From NCBI GenBank assembly GCA_037127255.1, contig JBANSL010000007.1:63039038-63103037 (forward strand): a DNA stretch of 64,000 bases, in the 5' to 3' direction. A model generated the notes under the pieces. It saw nothing but the letters and a program-made list of their open reading frames with translations. It was not told the DNA's origin and made no database searches. The number at the start of each line of letters is the position of its first letter. Position 1 is the first letter of the stretch. Source of the DNA: Persicaria tinctoria (taxonomy: Eukaryota; Streptophyta; Magnoliopsida; Caryophyllales; Polygonaceae). Positions 1 to 11,790 of this stretch are shown here, piece after piece. The translations under genes were made by a program, and so were the position numbers.

Positions 1-1279
1 ACAATGAGAAGAGTACTGTCTTTCTGTCTGGGGTTTCTGTAAGTACAGCTTAATCTATTATCCAGCAACTGGGATTTGTACAAGGAGCCCTTCAGATCAA
101 GTATCTTGGCATCCCTCTACACTCGAAGACAATTATTGCTCATGAGTATGGCGATTTGATCAGCAGATTTGAGAAGCTTATAGCGTCCTGGGAAGCTAGA
201 AAGATGTCCTATGCTGGGCGGCTTCAGCTTGTTAAATCGGTTTGTGCAGGTGTGTATACCTTTTGGAGTCAAGTGTTAATTCTTCCAAAAGGTGTTGTGC
301 ACAAGATAGATAGTTTATGCAGAAGGTTCTTATGGAATGGAAGTAATGATGGGCATAAGCATCTTGTAGCTTGGAACAGCGTCACGAAGCCTCTATCAGA
401 AGGGGGCCTGGATATTAGAGAAGTGTTGGCTTGGAATAGGAGTGTCCAGGCAAAGATGGTGGGTGAACTAGTGATGCAGACACCTAGCATCTGGCAGCGC
501 TGGTGCATCCATAACCATCTCAGGGGGGCGTCGGTGTGGGAGATCGAACCCAAAGTGGACGGCTCTTGGGTCTGGAAGAGCATTCTGCACACCAGGGATG
601 AGCTGCGTGAAGCTTTACAAATTAGCATCCCTTCCTCTCAATCTTTACAGCCAGTTATGACTTATGAATGCTAAGGGGTGCATATCGTCTTCAAAGGTTT
701 ATGAGCTGGTGAGAAAGAAGGGTCAATATACAGCTTTGGGGGAGTTAGTGTGGAAGAAGTTGCAATACCGTAAATGGGCATTCATAGTCTGGTTAGCAGC
801 AAGAAACCGATTACAGACGGGAGACCGTGTGAAGCACTGGAAAGGTGCAGATGTTGCCATTTGTGCAATCTGTAAAAGGTGCAGATGTTGCCATTTGTGC
901 AATCTGTAAGCACGAGGAGGAGACTGTTGCTCATCTGTGGTTCGGCTGTCCAGAAATCAAGCAGGTCCTTATGCGTGTCATGAGTTGGGCTGGAGTTGGA
1001 TCCGAATTTGAGACTATTGGAGCTTGGTTACAATGGTTTGCTGATGAGCCAGTGCCGCTACAAAAGACTCTCCCATTCCAGGTTAAGTTATTAGCCTTTG
1101 AAGCAATTGTCTATTATACATGGATGGCTAGAAACAAGATTGTGTTTTGTAATGAAGTTTTTGATCCTACTGTTTATGCAAACATTATTATTGAGAGTTG
1201 TAAATCCCGTCTTTCCGTGAAGTGGAAATGCAAATCGCTCATGGAAAGAACGTGGAAGAACCAGTTGCCACGTAGATAG
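1..1279 (+). mobile_element. 3' part of an L1-type LINE: reverse transcriptase C-terminus and zf-RVT domain, broken
   Basis: The translation gives the downstream part of a plant LINE ORF2. It starts with a YLGIPLHSK motif (about 94-123), then the thumb and connection region with SYAGRLQLVKSV and FLWNG (156-674). After a frameshift near 650-664 comes the zf-RVT cysteine region (VWKKLQYRKWAF, CAICK, HLWFGCP). A taa codon near 52-54 interrupts the upstream frame, and a 34-bp tandem duplication at 841-908 shifts the frame again. The domain order is that of non-LTR retrotransposons and no RNase H domain follows, unlike the other LINEs in this window, so this is probably a different lineage. The element enters from outside the window and is inactive. 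No clear poly-A tail follows the stop at 1279. Confidence 0.85.
841..908 (+). repeat. Perfect 34-bp tandem duplication inside the LINE
   Basis: The 34 bases at 841-874 are repeated exactly at 875-908. Thirty-four is not a multiple of three, so the duplication moves the zf-RVT coding frame. The same CAICK segment is read from both copies in different frames. The lack of any difference between the copies suggests a recent event. Confidence 0.95.
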
Positions 1280-1485
1280 CAAGTGGCGGGTCAATATAGG
1301 TTTGTTAGGGCCTTTTGGTTGGTATAGGGGGTTGGAGATATGGAGTTGATAGGTTTGTTAGAGATTTTTTGGTGGGTATACGGGCCATTTTGGGCATACG
1401 GTTCCTTCTCTTACACGAGACTCTGAGTATGGTCTCATCTTTTGTAAATTGGTGTTATCACCTTGTCTCTATATTTATCTTTTCA
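1280..1485. other. Intergenic, no gene seen
   Basis: This stretch follows the LINE fragment. It holds GT-rich, weakly repetitive sequence in which the phrase aggtttgttag occurs twice. No coding or RNA feature is supported. Confidence 0.5.
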
Positions 1486-1657
1486 AGGAGAGAGATGCTC
1501 TAAGGTCCCTAGTAGGTGACTCTCAGCATACCAACGAGAGCTTAGATGTAAATAGGGCAGGGGTGTCTGTTAGAAGCTTATTCTATTATTTTCTCTATTT
1601 TGCTTTCTCCATCTAATGGCCAATTTTTGTTGAGAGTTAATAGAGAATATACTCCAG
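1486..1657 (+). repeat. LTR-like direct repeat, copy 1
   Basis: This segment is about 80 percent alike by eye to 2604-2777. Shared landmarks in order are GGAGAGAGATGCT, GGTGACTCTCAG, GAGAGCTTAGAT, GGGGTGT, CTCCATCTAA-like pyrimidine sequence and GTTAATAGAGAAT. The spacing is conserved. The direct orientation and the gypsy-like sequence between the copies suggest remains of long terminal repeats, although clear TG...CA ends were not found. Confidence 0.55.
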
Positions 1658-1670
1658 TTGATTAATAAGA

Positions 1671-1696
1671 GTGTGTGTGTGTGTGTGTGTGTGTGT
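1671..1696. repeat. (GT)13 microsatellite
   Basis: There are 26 uninterrupted bases of alternating GT just after the LTR-like copy 1. A tract of this kind is likely to vary in length between individuals. Confidence 0.95.
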
Positions 1697-2040
1697 CCAT
1701 TGTTGAGCGTTTGTGTTCAAAAAGATGAAACAGAATAAGTTATGCAAGCCATGTGGGCAAGTCTTATTTTCTTCAAGGATGGCATGATAGCTCAAGGCAT
1801 AGGAGAAGAGCAGGATAAATATACAGTTAAGAGTTAAGACCTACCTACTTCATATCAATTGGTATCTTCTCTTAGTGGACTAGTTAGATACACTGAAAAG
1901 GGTAAAGAATGTCTAGAGGAACATTGCTATGGAAGATTCAGTGGAGGATGCATAACTGGCCCTTGTATGATTTCTCTAAAGTTTTAGGGATCTGAAGCAA
2001 GGTTTGGGGTTGTGTGTATTTTATCAATCACCATGGCTCT

Positions 2041-2560
2041 CATCTTACCTTGGCAGTTTTCTTCGGACTTGGCCCACTGCTCAACAACCTCCACCAATGT
2101 CGTCATCTCATATTGCACCTCAGTTTCACTATGATGATTTCACCAAATCTGATTAGTACTCTTGAATCTTGATCCATCTCCTGAATTATCCTTCATGTGA
2201 TGACGTGCACTTGCGTGTTCACATCATCCTGCATCATCTGTCTTATGACCACCTACGTTTCTTAGACTTAGTGAGAGAACTAAACTACACTCTGGTATCA
2301 CCTATTTGGCAGGATAGATGCTAATGCAGACGATCCAGGCAACATATCAGCATACGAGTCCCATCAGCTAATACCCCATATGCAGTTTGGTTTCAGACAG
2401 GAATATGATACCTACATTATTGGTACACTAATTGGCACAAGACTCCTAGAACGAATACATTGATGGGATGCTAATGAAGAAGGCTACTGTATCCATCTCT
2501 TAAGAGTAGCCTTGAGGACAAGGCTTGCTTAAGGAGGGTGGCATTTTGAAAGGAAATAGA
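2041..2560 (+). mobile_element. Decayed Ty3/gypsy-type polyprotein remnant (tentative)
   Basis: Near 2497-2545 the translation reads roughly LKSSLEDKACLRRVAF. This resembles the LEDK-containing 3' end of many plant gypsy polyproteins, where it lies just before the polypurine tract and the 3' LTR. The LTR-like copy 2 follows immediately, as expected. Stops and frameshifts are frequent and no reverse transcriptase, integrase or protease motif is readable, so the assignment rests on one motif and on position. Confidence 0.35.
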
Positions 2561-2603
2561 GAAGTATCTTCACTAAATTCTGCTGTGGTGTTATATGGGC
2601 TAC

Positions 2604-2777
2604 AGGAGAGAGATGCTAAGGTCACTTGCAGGTGACTCTCAGTATATCACCGAGAGCTTAGATATAAATAGGGTAGGGGTGTGGTTAGAGGCTTATGTAA
2701 TTATCTTTCTTGTAATTGGCTTTTTCCATCTAAGGGACAACTTGCTGCTGGTAGACAGTTAATAGAGAATACTCCAT
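2604..2777 (+). repeat. LTR-like direct repeat, copy 2
   Basis: This is the partner of the repeat at 1486-1657, in the same orientation and about 1.1 kb downstream. It runs directly into the SDA1-like exon, so one end of the gene fragment coincides with the end of a retroelement repeat. Confidence 0.55.
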
Positions 2778-2782
2778 TTGGT

Positions 2783-4427
2783 TCCCAAGACAGTGGACGA
2801 GAGATTATAAAACAATCTGATTCAAAGAAGAGGAAGGCGTCTGATTTCGTTGGACAGTTGAATGCTGCTGATAACAGCCTAAGAGCTCTTAAGAAATTGG
2901 CTTCAGCTAAGATGGTTCATGACCCTGTAGACTCACAGAGGATGGTATCCTTTCAAATGAGGAGTTCAGGCAGATCAGAGAATTAAAGGTAGGTTTTCTC
3001 CTATAGAACGACGAGTTACCTTTGCTTTGTCATAACAAGCAAATAGTGTCGAAGAAATGCTATTTATCTTTGTGTGAAATATATACCTTGGCGGCTTGGC
3101 CATCTTAATCCTTTTTTCTGCCAACTTATGTATTGTTTTCAAACAGGCAAAAGCAGATGCAAGGGCTGCTTTGTCACATCATGGTTTGCTGAAAAAAGGC
3201 TCAGATTCTAAACTAGGAGCTCTGAAGATTCCGAATGCTGATGAATTAACTCTCAAGCGTGTGAATCCTGCTCAACTTGAGGCATGTGCTCTCTCTCACT
3301 TCCCTTATTTATTGTCTATATTTTATTACTTTTTTTATTATTTCGTGAATCTTGACGAAGAATGGCTAGTCTCTTTTTTAAGGAAAGTTAGTTTATCGTG
3401 TTAAATCAAATACAAGAAAAGCTACTTTCGGTAGGTCTTGTTCCTTGTATGGATGTTCCACCTCGACATTCATGCCGTATATGTAAATCGGTTTTAGTCT
3501 TCAAATGATGTATGTATTTGCAAAGATGAAGAAAGCTAGATTATTGAAAAAACTGAAAGTCTGATAGAAAACCTATTTACACAACAAAACACAATAATTA
3601 ATAATAAAAATTACAGAAATATCAGATGGAGATATAATTGGATGGAATACCATCTGACCAAAATGATAAATTCCAATGTTCTGTTGGATTTCTAAAATAG
3701 TACACAACCATCATAAAACCCAAAACATATCTAAAGGAAATGCTGAAAATCCACGTGACCAAAACATATCTGACCAATGTTTGTGTTTTATGTTTGTTGC
3801 AGACCCTTGAAAATGCTATAGAACTGTGACTTCTATTGGATAATGTATCACTTTTGTTTGTTTTCCCACTTTCTATATATACAACAGGCACGAATGCATA
3901 GAAAGATGACTAAGGATGAAAGAATGGCACTTGTGAAAGCTGGTCGAGAGGATAGAGGAAAGTATCAAGCTAAAACTGCAGTTAAACAGAAAAAGGTTTA
4001 ATATCTGCAAGGTTTAATATTTGTATCCTTGAAAATTATACGGGTAGAGGTGGAAAGTGCTTTGAAAAATAAAAACGCTTAGGAGATGCATCAGCCTTTA
4101 GTTAATTTTTAATATCTGCAAGGGCGACAATGGTTGTACCCGCTCTGAAATAAAAACTCGTATACCCGTATATTATGAGATGCATCAACCAGAGACAAGG
4201 CTTGGTATTTGTTTATCTTATAAATGTCATTGATATGATAAGTTTTTTATATTGATCGCTCTGATGGGTTTGAGCAGAAGGGCGGTATGAGTAACAAACA
4301 GAAAGAGCACAGAAGTTCATGCCCATTGCAGCAAAAAGGGCCAAGGTTAACAAAAACTAGACTGGACAAGAAGAGGAAACAAGGCATCGCCTCTAAACAG
4401 TTCCGTGGAAAGAAGGCATGGAATTGA
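2783..4427 (+). pseudogene. SDA1: SDA1 homologue, C-terminal exons only, frameshifted
   Basis: SDA1 proteins act in 60S ribosome biogenesis and export. Four exons can be placed: 2783-2988, 3147-3281, 3888-3995 and 4278-4427. They encode KKRKASDFVGQL, SLRALKKLASAKM, ILSNEEFRQIRELK, LTLKRVNPAQLEA, DERMALVKAGREDRGKYQA and the C-terminal KQFRGKKAW, all in the family order. Splice sites fit, and the second intron would start with GC (GAG then GCATGT). The gene is broken. A one-base loss near 2937 shifts the frame before ILSNEEF. In the last exon about 14 codons between 4311 and 4357 are read out of frame, bounded by an apparent one-base loss and one-base gain. Everything upstream of the acidic C-terminal region is absent. 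It starts at an LTR-like repeat and ends about 60 bp before a subtilase fragment. Confidence 0.85.
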
Positions 4428-4489
4428 TTTGATACTTGTTACATTATCGTCAGCAACAATCGTTTTTTATTCAAGGGTAACGGCAATTT

Positions 4490-5728
<1,239 letters not shown>

Positions 5729-5742
5729 GAGGTGCAGATTAT

Positions 5743-5925
5743 TCGATACCACGTACCAGATACCACGTACCAACGACCTTAAAAAAACAGACAATTTTGT
5801 AATCCAGCCAAAAGGAAAAATCGACAACTTATGAGAAGGATCCGAAGTTTAGAAGGGCAAAATTTTCCAGTAAAATCCAGGAAGGAGTGTTCATTATAAA
5901 CTGTCCTGGAAAAGGAGTTTGTTCC
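5743..5925. other. Spacer between convergent SBT2 and RPN2 fragments
   Basis: The motif GATACCACGTACCA occurs twice in tandem near 5746-5774. The rest is probably the 3' untranslated side of the minus-strand RPN2 exon. No other feature is supported. Confidence 0.5.
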
Positions 5926-6042
5926 TCAAGTGGTCTTCAACTTGGCTGATGATGAAGCAAGATGGGAAAGGATCCTGTGGCCAACAAACACCAAGAAGAC
6001 TCCGAGCAATCCCGAGTACTTCAAGGTCACAAAGAGATTCAA
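5926..6042 (-). pseudogene. RPN2: Last exon of ribophorin II / OST subunit 2
   Basis: On the minus strand a good acceptor (pyrimidine-rich, ending TATGCAG) is followed by 38 codons and a stop. They read [21 protein letters not shown] and [15 protein letters not shown], which is the C-terminal membrane tail of ribophorin II, a subunit of the ER oligosaccharyltransferase. No upstream exon is nearby. The exons expected just before it are found 14.4 kb away at 20.4-22.4 kb on the same strand and in the right order. It may therefore be the displaced 3' end of that gene, or an independent fragment. Confidence 0.85.
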
Positions 6043-6112
6043 CTGCATAGGCAAAAGATGTTCAAATGTCAGATACTCAGATGAGTGTGGAAGAAACATG
6101 TGAGATTTGTGG

Positions 6113-6204
6113 ATTATCAACGACTTGTGTGCAGGTGGAAGAACTTAAAAGCAGATGATGATTGAAGATTATCAACGACTTGTGTGCAGGTGGAAGAACT
6201 TAAA
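6113..6204. repeat. 37-bp direct repeat
   Basis: Bases 6113-6149 recur at 6168-6204 without change, 55 bp apart, with 18 bp between the copies. The core is CGACTTGTGTGCAGGTGG. No function is evident. Confidence 0.9.
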
Positions 6205-7270
6205 TCAAGACCTTTTTGAATTTTAAGAATCTCAAATGATCTTAGGGCTTTATATGCTTCTTCAAGGCTGCAAAAATAACAAAATCACACAATTTAGTTT
6301 CATAGTGCAATCCAATCAGCAACTGAAGAAGAACAACGTTAAATGAAGACACAAGGATTTCTAAGAAGTAGCACGGAATCCCTGAAATTGCCTAATCAAC
6401 ATTGGATTGGAGTTGGTTGAATGGGGTTGCTAGTGAATGGGATACAAACCCCTAAAAGTTTAGTGTTTATTTTTAATTATCGAGGTTTGTGTCCTCTGCT
6501 GGAAATTTTAGGTCTCTCTTCTCTCTATTTATCATGATTCATCTCCCTTCTCTCTATTGACGATGATACACCATAATCACATGAGTTCTATCCTTTCACT
6601 TTTCAATTCGGCACAACTACATTAAATGATTTTAAAATTTTCATGCATTTTATGATCAGTACACCATTTCATGAAGCCCGTACTAGATTCCTTGACTTAA
6701 CAATAAAATTGTAACAGGATTTCAAATTCATGATCTTCCCTTCTATGAACCCATTCATAAATTTTTAGGCACATCAGTCCAACATTTCCATTGTTATCAA
6801 GTTTCCCATATTCTAAACTCCTTTTCCATTTGCCTTAGCTACCTTCACGGGACACTCACGTTTTGATCAAAACACTAGACAAAAAAGATAGCAACAACAG
6901 TACCAACGGAGCATTTTCAGTTGGTAGCATGAAACCACCTCACAAGACCAACACATCTCAAACACCGCATCAAACAAAACAACAAGAAACATTTATGAAA
7001 CAGACTCGAAATTAGTCAAACAAAACGCGAGAAACATTAAGCCTAGGATTTAAGGGGTGCATTCGAGTTGACCTTGCGAAAGATCCATTGACAAGTGCGA
7101 AGAGCAACAGATCGGTGCGAATCGGAGAATCGTGCAGCGGATGGGGAAGAACGATGAGAGAGAAAACTTGGGAGTTTTGCGAGGGCCGATTCCAAGGGCA
7201 GTTTTCGCACTCCCTCGACTTTGGGCATGCGTGACAAACCGTACAGCCGAAATCCGGTCGAAAATTCAAA
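6205..7270. other. Intergenic, no gene seen
   Basis: The sequence is AT-rich with a more GC-rich last 250 bp next to composite repeat A. Short open frames at 7012-7269 are not recognisable and are not shared with copy B. No RNA gene, repeat or splice-supported exon was found. Confidence 0.5.
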
Positions 7271-7328
7271 TTTTCTGACCGTTAGGACGGGTCTGAGTGT
7301 CCGACAAACCTCACAAAATCCGGTCTAC

Positions 7329-7535
7329 CTAAATTGGGGTCTTCTCCGACGACGGAAACCGTCCTCTGACTCCGGTTCCGGTCTCTTCTTCATCCCCCAG
7401 CCTCACCTCCTTAAAATCTTCCTTCCATTTGTAGACTCCCCTGCAGAAACCTTGACCAACTGAAAATGTCGAATGAACAGTGACTGGGAATCTTGTTGCG
7501 AATGGGAAGGTCCCCGTAAAGGCTTCATCTCTCAA
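7329..7535 (-). other. Conserved 68-codon open frame shared by copies A and B (unidentified)
   Basis: A frame starting MRDEAFTGTFPFATRF and ending FPSSEKTPI is present here and at 22689-22895, with only two amino-acid differences. No family is recognised. There is no promoter or splice evidence, and conservation may only reflect the recent duplication of the DNA. Confidence 0.2.
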
Positions 7536-7704
7536 ATTGATCCTTCCTCCATCTTTCTCATCTGGTTAAGCCCCTAAATCCATACGAATTTGGTGTTTGG
7601 AGAATCACTCGAAAAACGCCCAATTGTTAGGGTTTACGATGAAGAAGCCACGAAGAACCCATCTTTTTTATCTCTTGATCCCTTCTCTTAGCTCCCCAAC
7701 AACT

Positions 7705-7990
7705 AGAGCTCGCAATACCCGACCCAACTCGAGAAAATCGATCCGATTGATCCGACCCGAATCCATCCGACACCCGAATAATTAAACAAAAAGTTTGTAT
7801 CCGATACTGACCGACCCAATCCGAGTTGAGCCCGAACCCGAAAGCAATCCGAACCCAGTAATAACCCGAATCCGATTTTATCCGAATGGACCGACCCGAA
7901 ATCAACTCAAACCCGAAATTGCTCGACCCGAACATATCCGTAACCCGAAATTATCTGGACCCGATTATACCCGACACCCGAAATAACACA
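7705..7990. repeat. Degenerate (ACCCGA/CCCGAA)n tract
   Basis: Units of CCCGA and ATCCGA recur throughout, mixed with TATCCGA variants. The same kind of tract lies at 23030-23350 (copy B) and 56415-56555. It explains the proline-, arginine- and glycine-rich open frames here, which are not genes. Confidence 0.85.
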
Positions 7991-8124
7991 AACCCAATTA
8001 TATCCGAAACCAACAAAAATCTTATCATTTTCCCTAAAATACTCAAAACAACCTAAGTATTTGATTACTTAATAATGGATGGTAATATTATCATGCATAT
8101 AGTATAATTAAATATAGTTTTGTA

Positions 8125-8333
8125 TTCCCTCCATTAAAAAAAGTCACTTTTTATGATTTTTTTTAAGACGCCAAAACTATATAAATATTAATTTTTGGTT
8201 ATTTTATAATTTCATAGTTATGAGTTATAAATATGAAATTAATATTGAAAAAATAATATTTTATATAATTTTGAGTTTTAAAAAAAATGTTCTAAAAAGT
8301 GAGAATACTTACATTTTTTTTAAACGAATGTAG
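8125..8333. mobile_element. Stowaway-like MITE (old), copy A
   Basis: The element starts TTCCCTCCATT and ends in AAACGAATGTAG, imperfect inverted termini of the CTCCCTCC type, and is flanked by TA on both sides. The same element sits at the same place in copy B (23489-23699), so it was inserted before the two copies separated. Confidence 0.7.
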
Positions 8334-8559
8334 TATTTATTAAGAATTGATAAACACCAGCTTAATCTATATAGAAGGATAAATATCTCATAAGTAAAAA
8401 AAATTGATTTGTTTTAACGGGTTACCTACCTATCTCTTGGAAGATAATCAAGTCTGACGTAGTTCATAGTGTTTAGGTTTGTGCGTCTTAATCCTTAACT
8501 ATATATTTGTTTTTAAAGATTTTCACGCAGCATAGGATTTAACTATATATTTGTTAACA

Positions 8560-9900
8560 AGTTTTTTTAAGTTTAACTATCTATTTGTTTTTAAAGATGT
8601 AACTCCGTTTTTTGTTTAAAAGCCAATTTGACCTGCTTAATGGACCGAGGCCCAAAACCATAATAAACACAGCTCTGAATTCCAGGGGTTTTCTTGAACT
8701 CGGCCTATTTTCTACCAAATTTTTTTATCGACGGATAAGGAAACTTCAACGCAATATCAGAACCCCGGTGAGAGTGAGACCATTCAATGCAACGGGGCCA
8801 ACGGGCGAACCCTCTGATGTCATGCCCACCAGGTGAATTTCGGTTTGAACGGTTGAAGAAGGGGCAAAATCAACCAAAGCTTCGATCACCCGAAAAAAAA
8901 ACTCAAGGGTTTCAGATTCAAAGCCTTTCAGGTAGGCATTTTCTGGGTTTTTTTTTTCACCCCAAGATTTTAGGGAAGCCATTGGGTTTGACTTGAATGC
9001 GATTTCCTCTTGAGACTTGACTTGGTCTGATTTGGTGTTGGTTGTATTAGGTGACCTCTTTTTTTTTCTGAGGTTGGGCAATAGTCACTGTGTTGATTTG
9101 GTCTGATTTGGTGTTCAATATGACTTTGTCTTGTGATTTTATTTGGGACCAATTTTGCCTAGTTAAGTCAATAACAGTTTCTTCTCCGGGGATGGAAAAT
9201 GATGGTTGCATCTTTTCCCCTTTTTTCCTTTCGCCTCCATCATACTGCGGTCCCTAATTTGGGAAAAGCCTATGATGAAATCAACTCTGTCCCTGACCAA
9301 TATTGGGCAGCATTTTGACCTTATAAATCAATACCGTAGGATTGGGTGTAGCGGTGAAACTGTAACATTTCGACTATCTACACGTTTTGGGTGCTAGGTG
9401 AAACTTTGACATTTCGAACCTATAACACCTCGTTGGTCTTCACTTCTTCAGTTTATGGTGTTTTTGGTGCTAGGCGAAAGTTTAACATTTCGAATTGACC
9501 TATAACACCACACTGTTCTCCATGTTTGTTCTTGTTCTATTTGTCTCTGCAAGCAAAAAATAAAAGAATGAAGAGCTCTACTTATGCGTGACAGTGCTCT
9601 TGCTTTTTCTTTACTGGTGTTTTCAAGTTGCAGTTGCTTTTCTTTGTTGAAGTCATGTTCTTTATGAAACTCACTTTTGATTTGGACAAGTCCTATTTAT
9701 AGACCTTATCACATGCAATTATTCGTTAGGTAAACTATCTCTTTTTCCTTTCCTATCAACTGCAATTATAGGAATAGGGTAGCAGTTCCAATCACTCATT
9801 CTCTTCCACTACTAGAGAATGCTATTTTTTTTAAAAAAAAAAACTATCTTAATTTGCAGGTCGAGCTGCTGGAGGAGGCCTTTTCTTTTGTTTGACACAA
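8560..9900 (+). other. Exon-like and leader sequence of unknown origin within copy A
   Basis: About 8640-8932 looks like an untranslated first exon ending in CAG before a GTAGGC donor, and it is kept in copy B. From 9340 to 9530 a phrase containing GTGCTAGGCGAAA, ACATTTCGAA and CCTATAACACC is repeated twice, and once more at 26240-26280. No protein family is recognised. Confidence 0.3.
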
Positions 9901-9917
9901 AACAAGAGACCAGTCGG

Positions 9918-10225
9918 AGAGTACAAAAGGCTTTCTTCACATATTTTTTTGTGGTACCCACATGACACAAAATTTATCCTTTCAACACACAAAACAAAGA
10001 AATAAATTTTGTTTCATCGACAATGGCGCCAAAAATTGATAGGAGGAATTTGTCGTTATTTCTATCAAAAGTAAAACTCAAATCTACAAACTAATATATT
10101 AGGTAAGTACTAGCAACGATTGACATAGAGCAAGAATCACTCTAGTACCAACAAATTAATCAAGGATTCAACATGATATATGTGTGTGTGTATGTATATA
10201 TGTATATATGTATACATACGCTAAT
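9918..10225 (+). repeat. PMD leader module, copy 1
   Basis: The module runs from GAGTACAAAAGGCTTTCTTC through ATCGACAATGGCGCC and TAAGTACTAGCAA to a TATATGTATACATA tail. Related copies are at 12342-12548, 25288-25466 (interrupted), 32090-32222 and 40668-40980. In the last two it directly precedes the ATG of a PMD gene, so it is probably that element's 5' region. Confidence 0.75.
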
Positions 10226-10372
10226 AGAGCTACACTAGAATAGAGCTACACTAGAATTGAAGAGCTGATAGCAAACTCATAGCAGTGTGGCTTTCGCAAC
10301 TGTTTTAAAGAGAGTAGAGAAACAAGTGATGGTAGCTTGTTGATAAGTTATCTGATATTTCCATAAACATAC

Positions 10373-10466
10373 CTTGGTGGCCTCATCAGCATAACCCCAC
10401 CATGGCGATATTTCTCTTATTGTAAATTTATGTTTTGATACTATTGTTAGACTGGGATGTACTTCA
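10373..10466 (-). pseudogene. CAMTA-like exon fragment (TIG region)
   Basis: On the minus strand the frame reads KHKFTIREISPWWGYADEATKV and ends at a GTATGT donor. This resembles the start of the TIG/IPT domain of calmodulin-binding transcription activators, where the segment is close to F-x-IREISPEWGYA-x-EATKV. Only about one exon is visible. The flanking intron and other domains (CG-1, ankyrin, IQ) are not found here. The tryptophan in SPWWGYA replaces the usual glutamate. Confidence 0.55.
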
Positions 10467-10499
10467 GGAGCCATTTGCAACTTCTTGGTGTTTTGGTGT

Positions 10500-11790
10500 C
10501 TTTGCTTCTTGCATATGTGAAGTGAAAAAATCCCTCTTTCTTAATGATATGTTATAGTTGTGGTGTTTGAATTGCAAGTCAAACTTCATTCTAAGACATA
10601 TATACCCATGAATCTTAATCCAACATATTTCATTTCAGTTATGGCATGAAGAACTTACAAATGCAATCCCCAATATGGTGAAGCCTTTCATTCTTTAGAT
10701 TTAACATACCCATGAATGATCGATATAAATGTTATCAAACTTTAGTTCTTGTGATGGATATGCCCCAGCCAGATCTGGATTAATATGCCAGCTAGCAGTA
10801 ATACACCATTGCTTCCAGGACTCCTCTTTGTTGGGGCATTATCAGTGGAGCTGAAATACAAGTAGTGGAGCTTCGAAAGCCAAGTCTGACCTCAAACGAT
10901 AAAAAGTCCCCGTATTCTGGCTTGCATTTCATTGACTTCGAAAGCCCAGTAGTGGAGCAACCGATCAGAGGGGTGTATAGTGGCTGCCCTGCGTACGAAT
11001 TGTAAGCATTGAATCTGATTTCCTTGTGTAATGTAACCATGGCTGCTAGCTAGCTAGGGTTAAACACATTTTGATGTTTTGTCCAGCAGCTCGACTGACT
11101 GTAGTCATTGTGTGGAGGAGTTGGGATCTTCATTTCACTTTGTATGTGTCAATTGTTTTGATCAGGATTAATGCCAGTTCTTTGTGATTTCTGTATTTTA
11201 GCAGCCTTAATGTAAGTGTTGTTGCAAATTGAATCTAACAAAGTAATGTATAGTCAAAGCGCCTCAAATGCATTTTTCAGCTCATGCTAGAAGTGTGGTG
11301 TTATAGTTAAAATTACTTTGCCATCCGTATTTTGGAGGATCTAGAATTCTACTAGAAGTGTGGTGTTATAGGTAAAATTTTAGAAGCAAGTGGACAATTT
11401 CATGAACAACAAACTAAATGTGTGGATAACTTGGATAGCCAAGGCATTGGCAACACAAGCCAGAAAAATCTACGTTCTATTCTTATTAATTTCACAAAAG
11501 AAATCTGCCCATAATGTCAATGGCGTCTGAATGAGATATGAGCCAATTCTATCTAACAAAGATCATTCTATATTCATGGGGGATTTTACACATTTGACTA
11601 CTGATTATATTCATGGGGCAACAACTACGTACTTTGGGTAACTACATAGAACTTGTTCTCAAACACACAACAACACTTAGATAACGCGCCCATCGACCGC
11701 GCATACTACCTAGTATATTTAAAAACCTATCCACCCCGACCTCATAGGTCGATCGTCCGATTGTTTATGCATACACCAACAGAAGAGCCC
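10500..11790. other. Intergenic within copy A; two dispersed repeat blocks
   Basis: 10565-10685 resembles 51005-51115, and the AGATCTGGA region near 10770 resembles 50465-50480. 11040-11265 resembles 27830-28075 in copy B. Near 11690-11735 a CGCG-stem sequence is followed by CTAG and T, a weak Helitron-end likeness. An 82-codon minus-strand frame (10792-11040) is not recognisable. Confidence 0.5.

Larger units (their letters stand above)
7271..10260 (+). repeat. Composite repeat, copy A, left part
   Basis: From TTTTCTGACCGTTAGGACGG at 7271 the sequence matches 22639-25466 (copy B) at about 90-95 percent by eye, over nearly 2.8 kb and mostly at a constant offset of 15,360 bp early on. Shared parts are a segment with a conserved 68-codon minus-strand frame (7329-7535), an ACCCGA-rich tract, a Stowaway-like MITE, an exon-like segment ending near 8932 in CAG/GTAGGC, and the leader module that also precedes the PMD genes (9918-10225). 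The similarity begins abruptly at 7271. No terminal inverted repeat or target duplication was found, so the transposition class is open. Confidence 0.85.

Noticed and set aside
7627..7986. Overlapping 62- to 102-codon frames on both strands
   Set aside because: They are by-products of the degenerate CCCGA/ATCCGA tract, which lacks stops; composition is repetitive and no motif is present.
8746..9081. 111-codon minus-strand frame in copy A
   Set aside because: The frame is not kept in the same form in copy B, and the plus strand there looks like an untranslated exon with a donor site.
11690..11740. Second Helitron 3' end
   Set aside because: CGCG...CGCG then CTAG and T is present, but the stem is only 4 bp with a 9-base loop, too weak without copies to compare.
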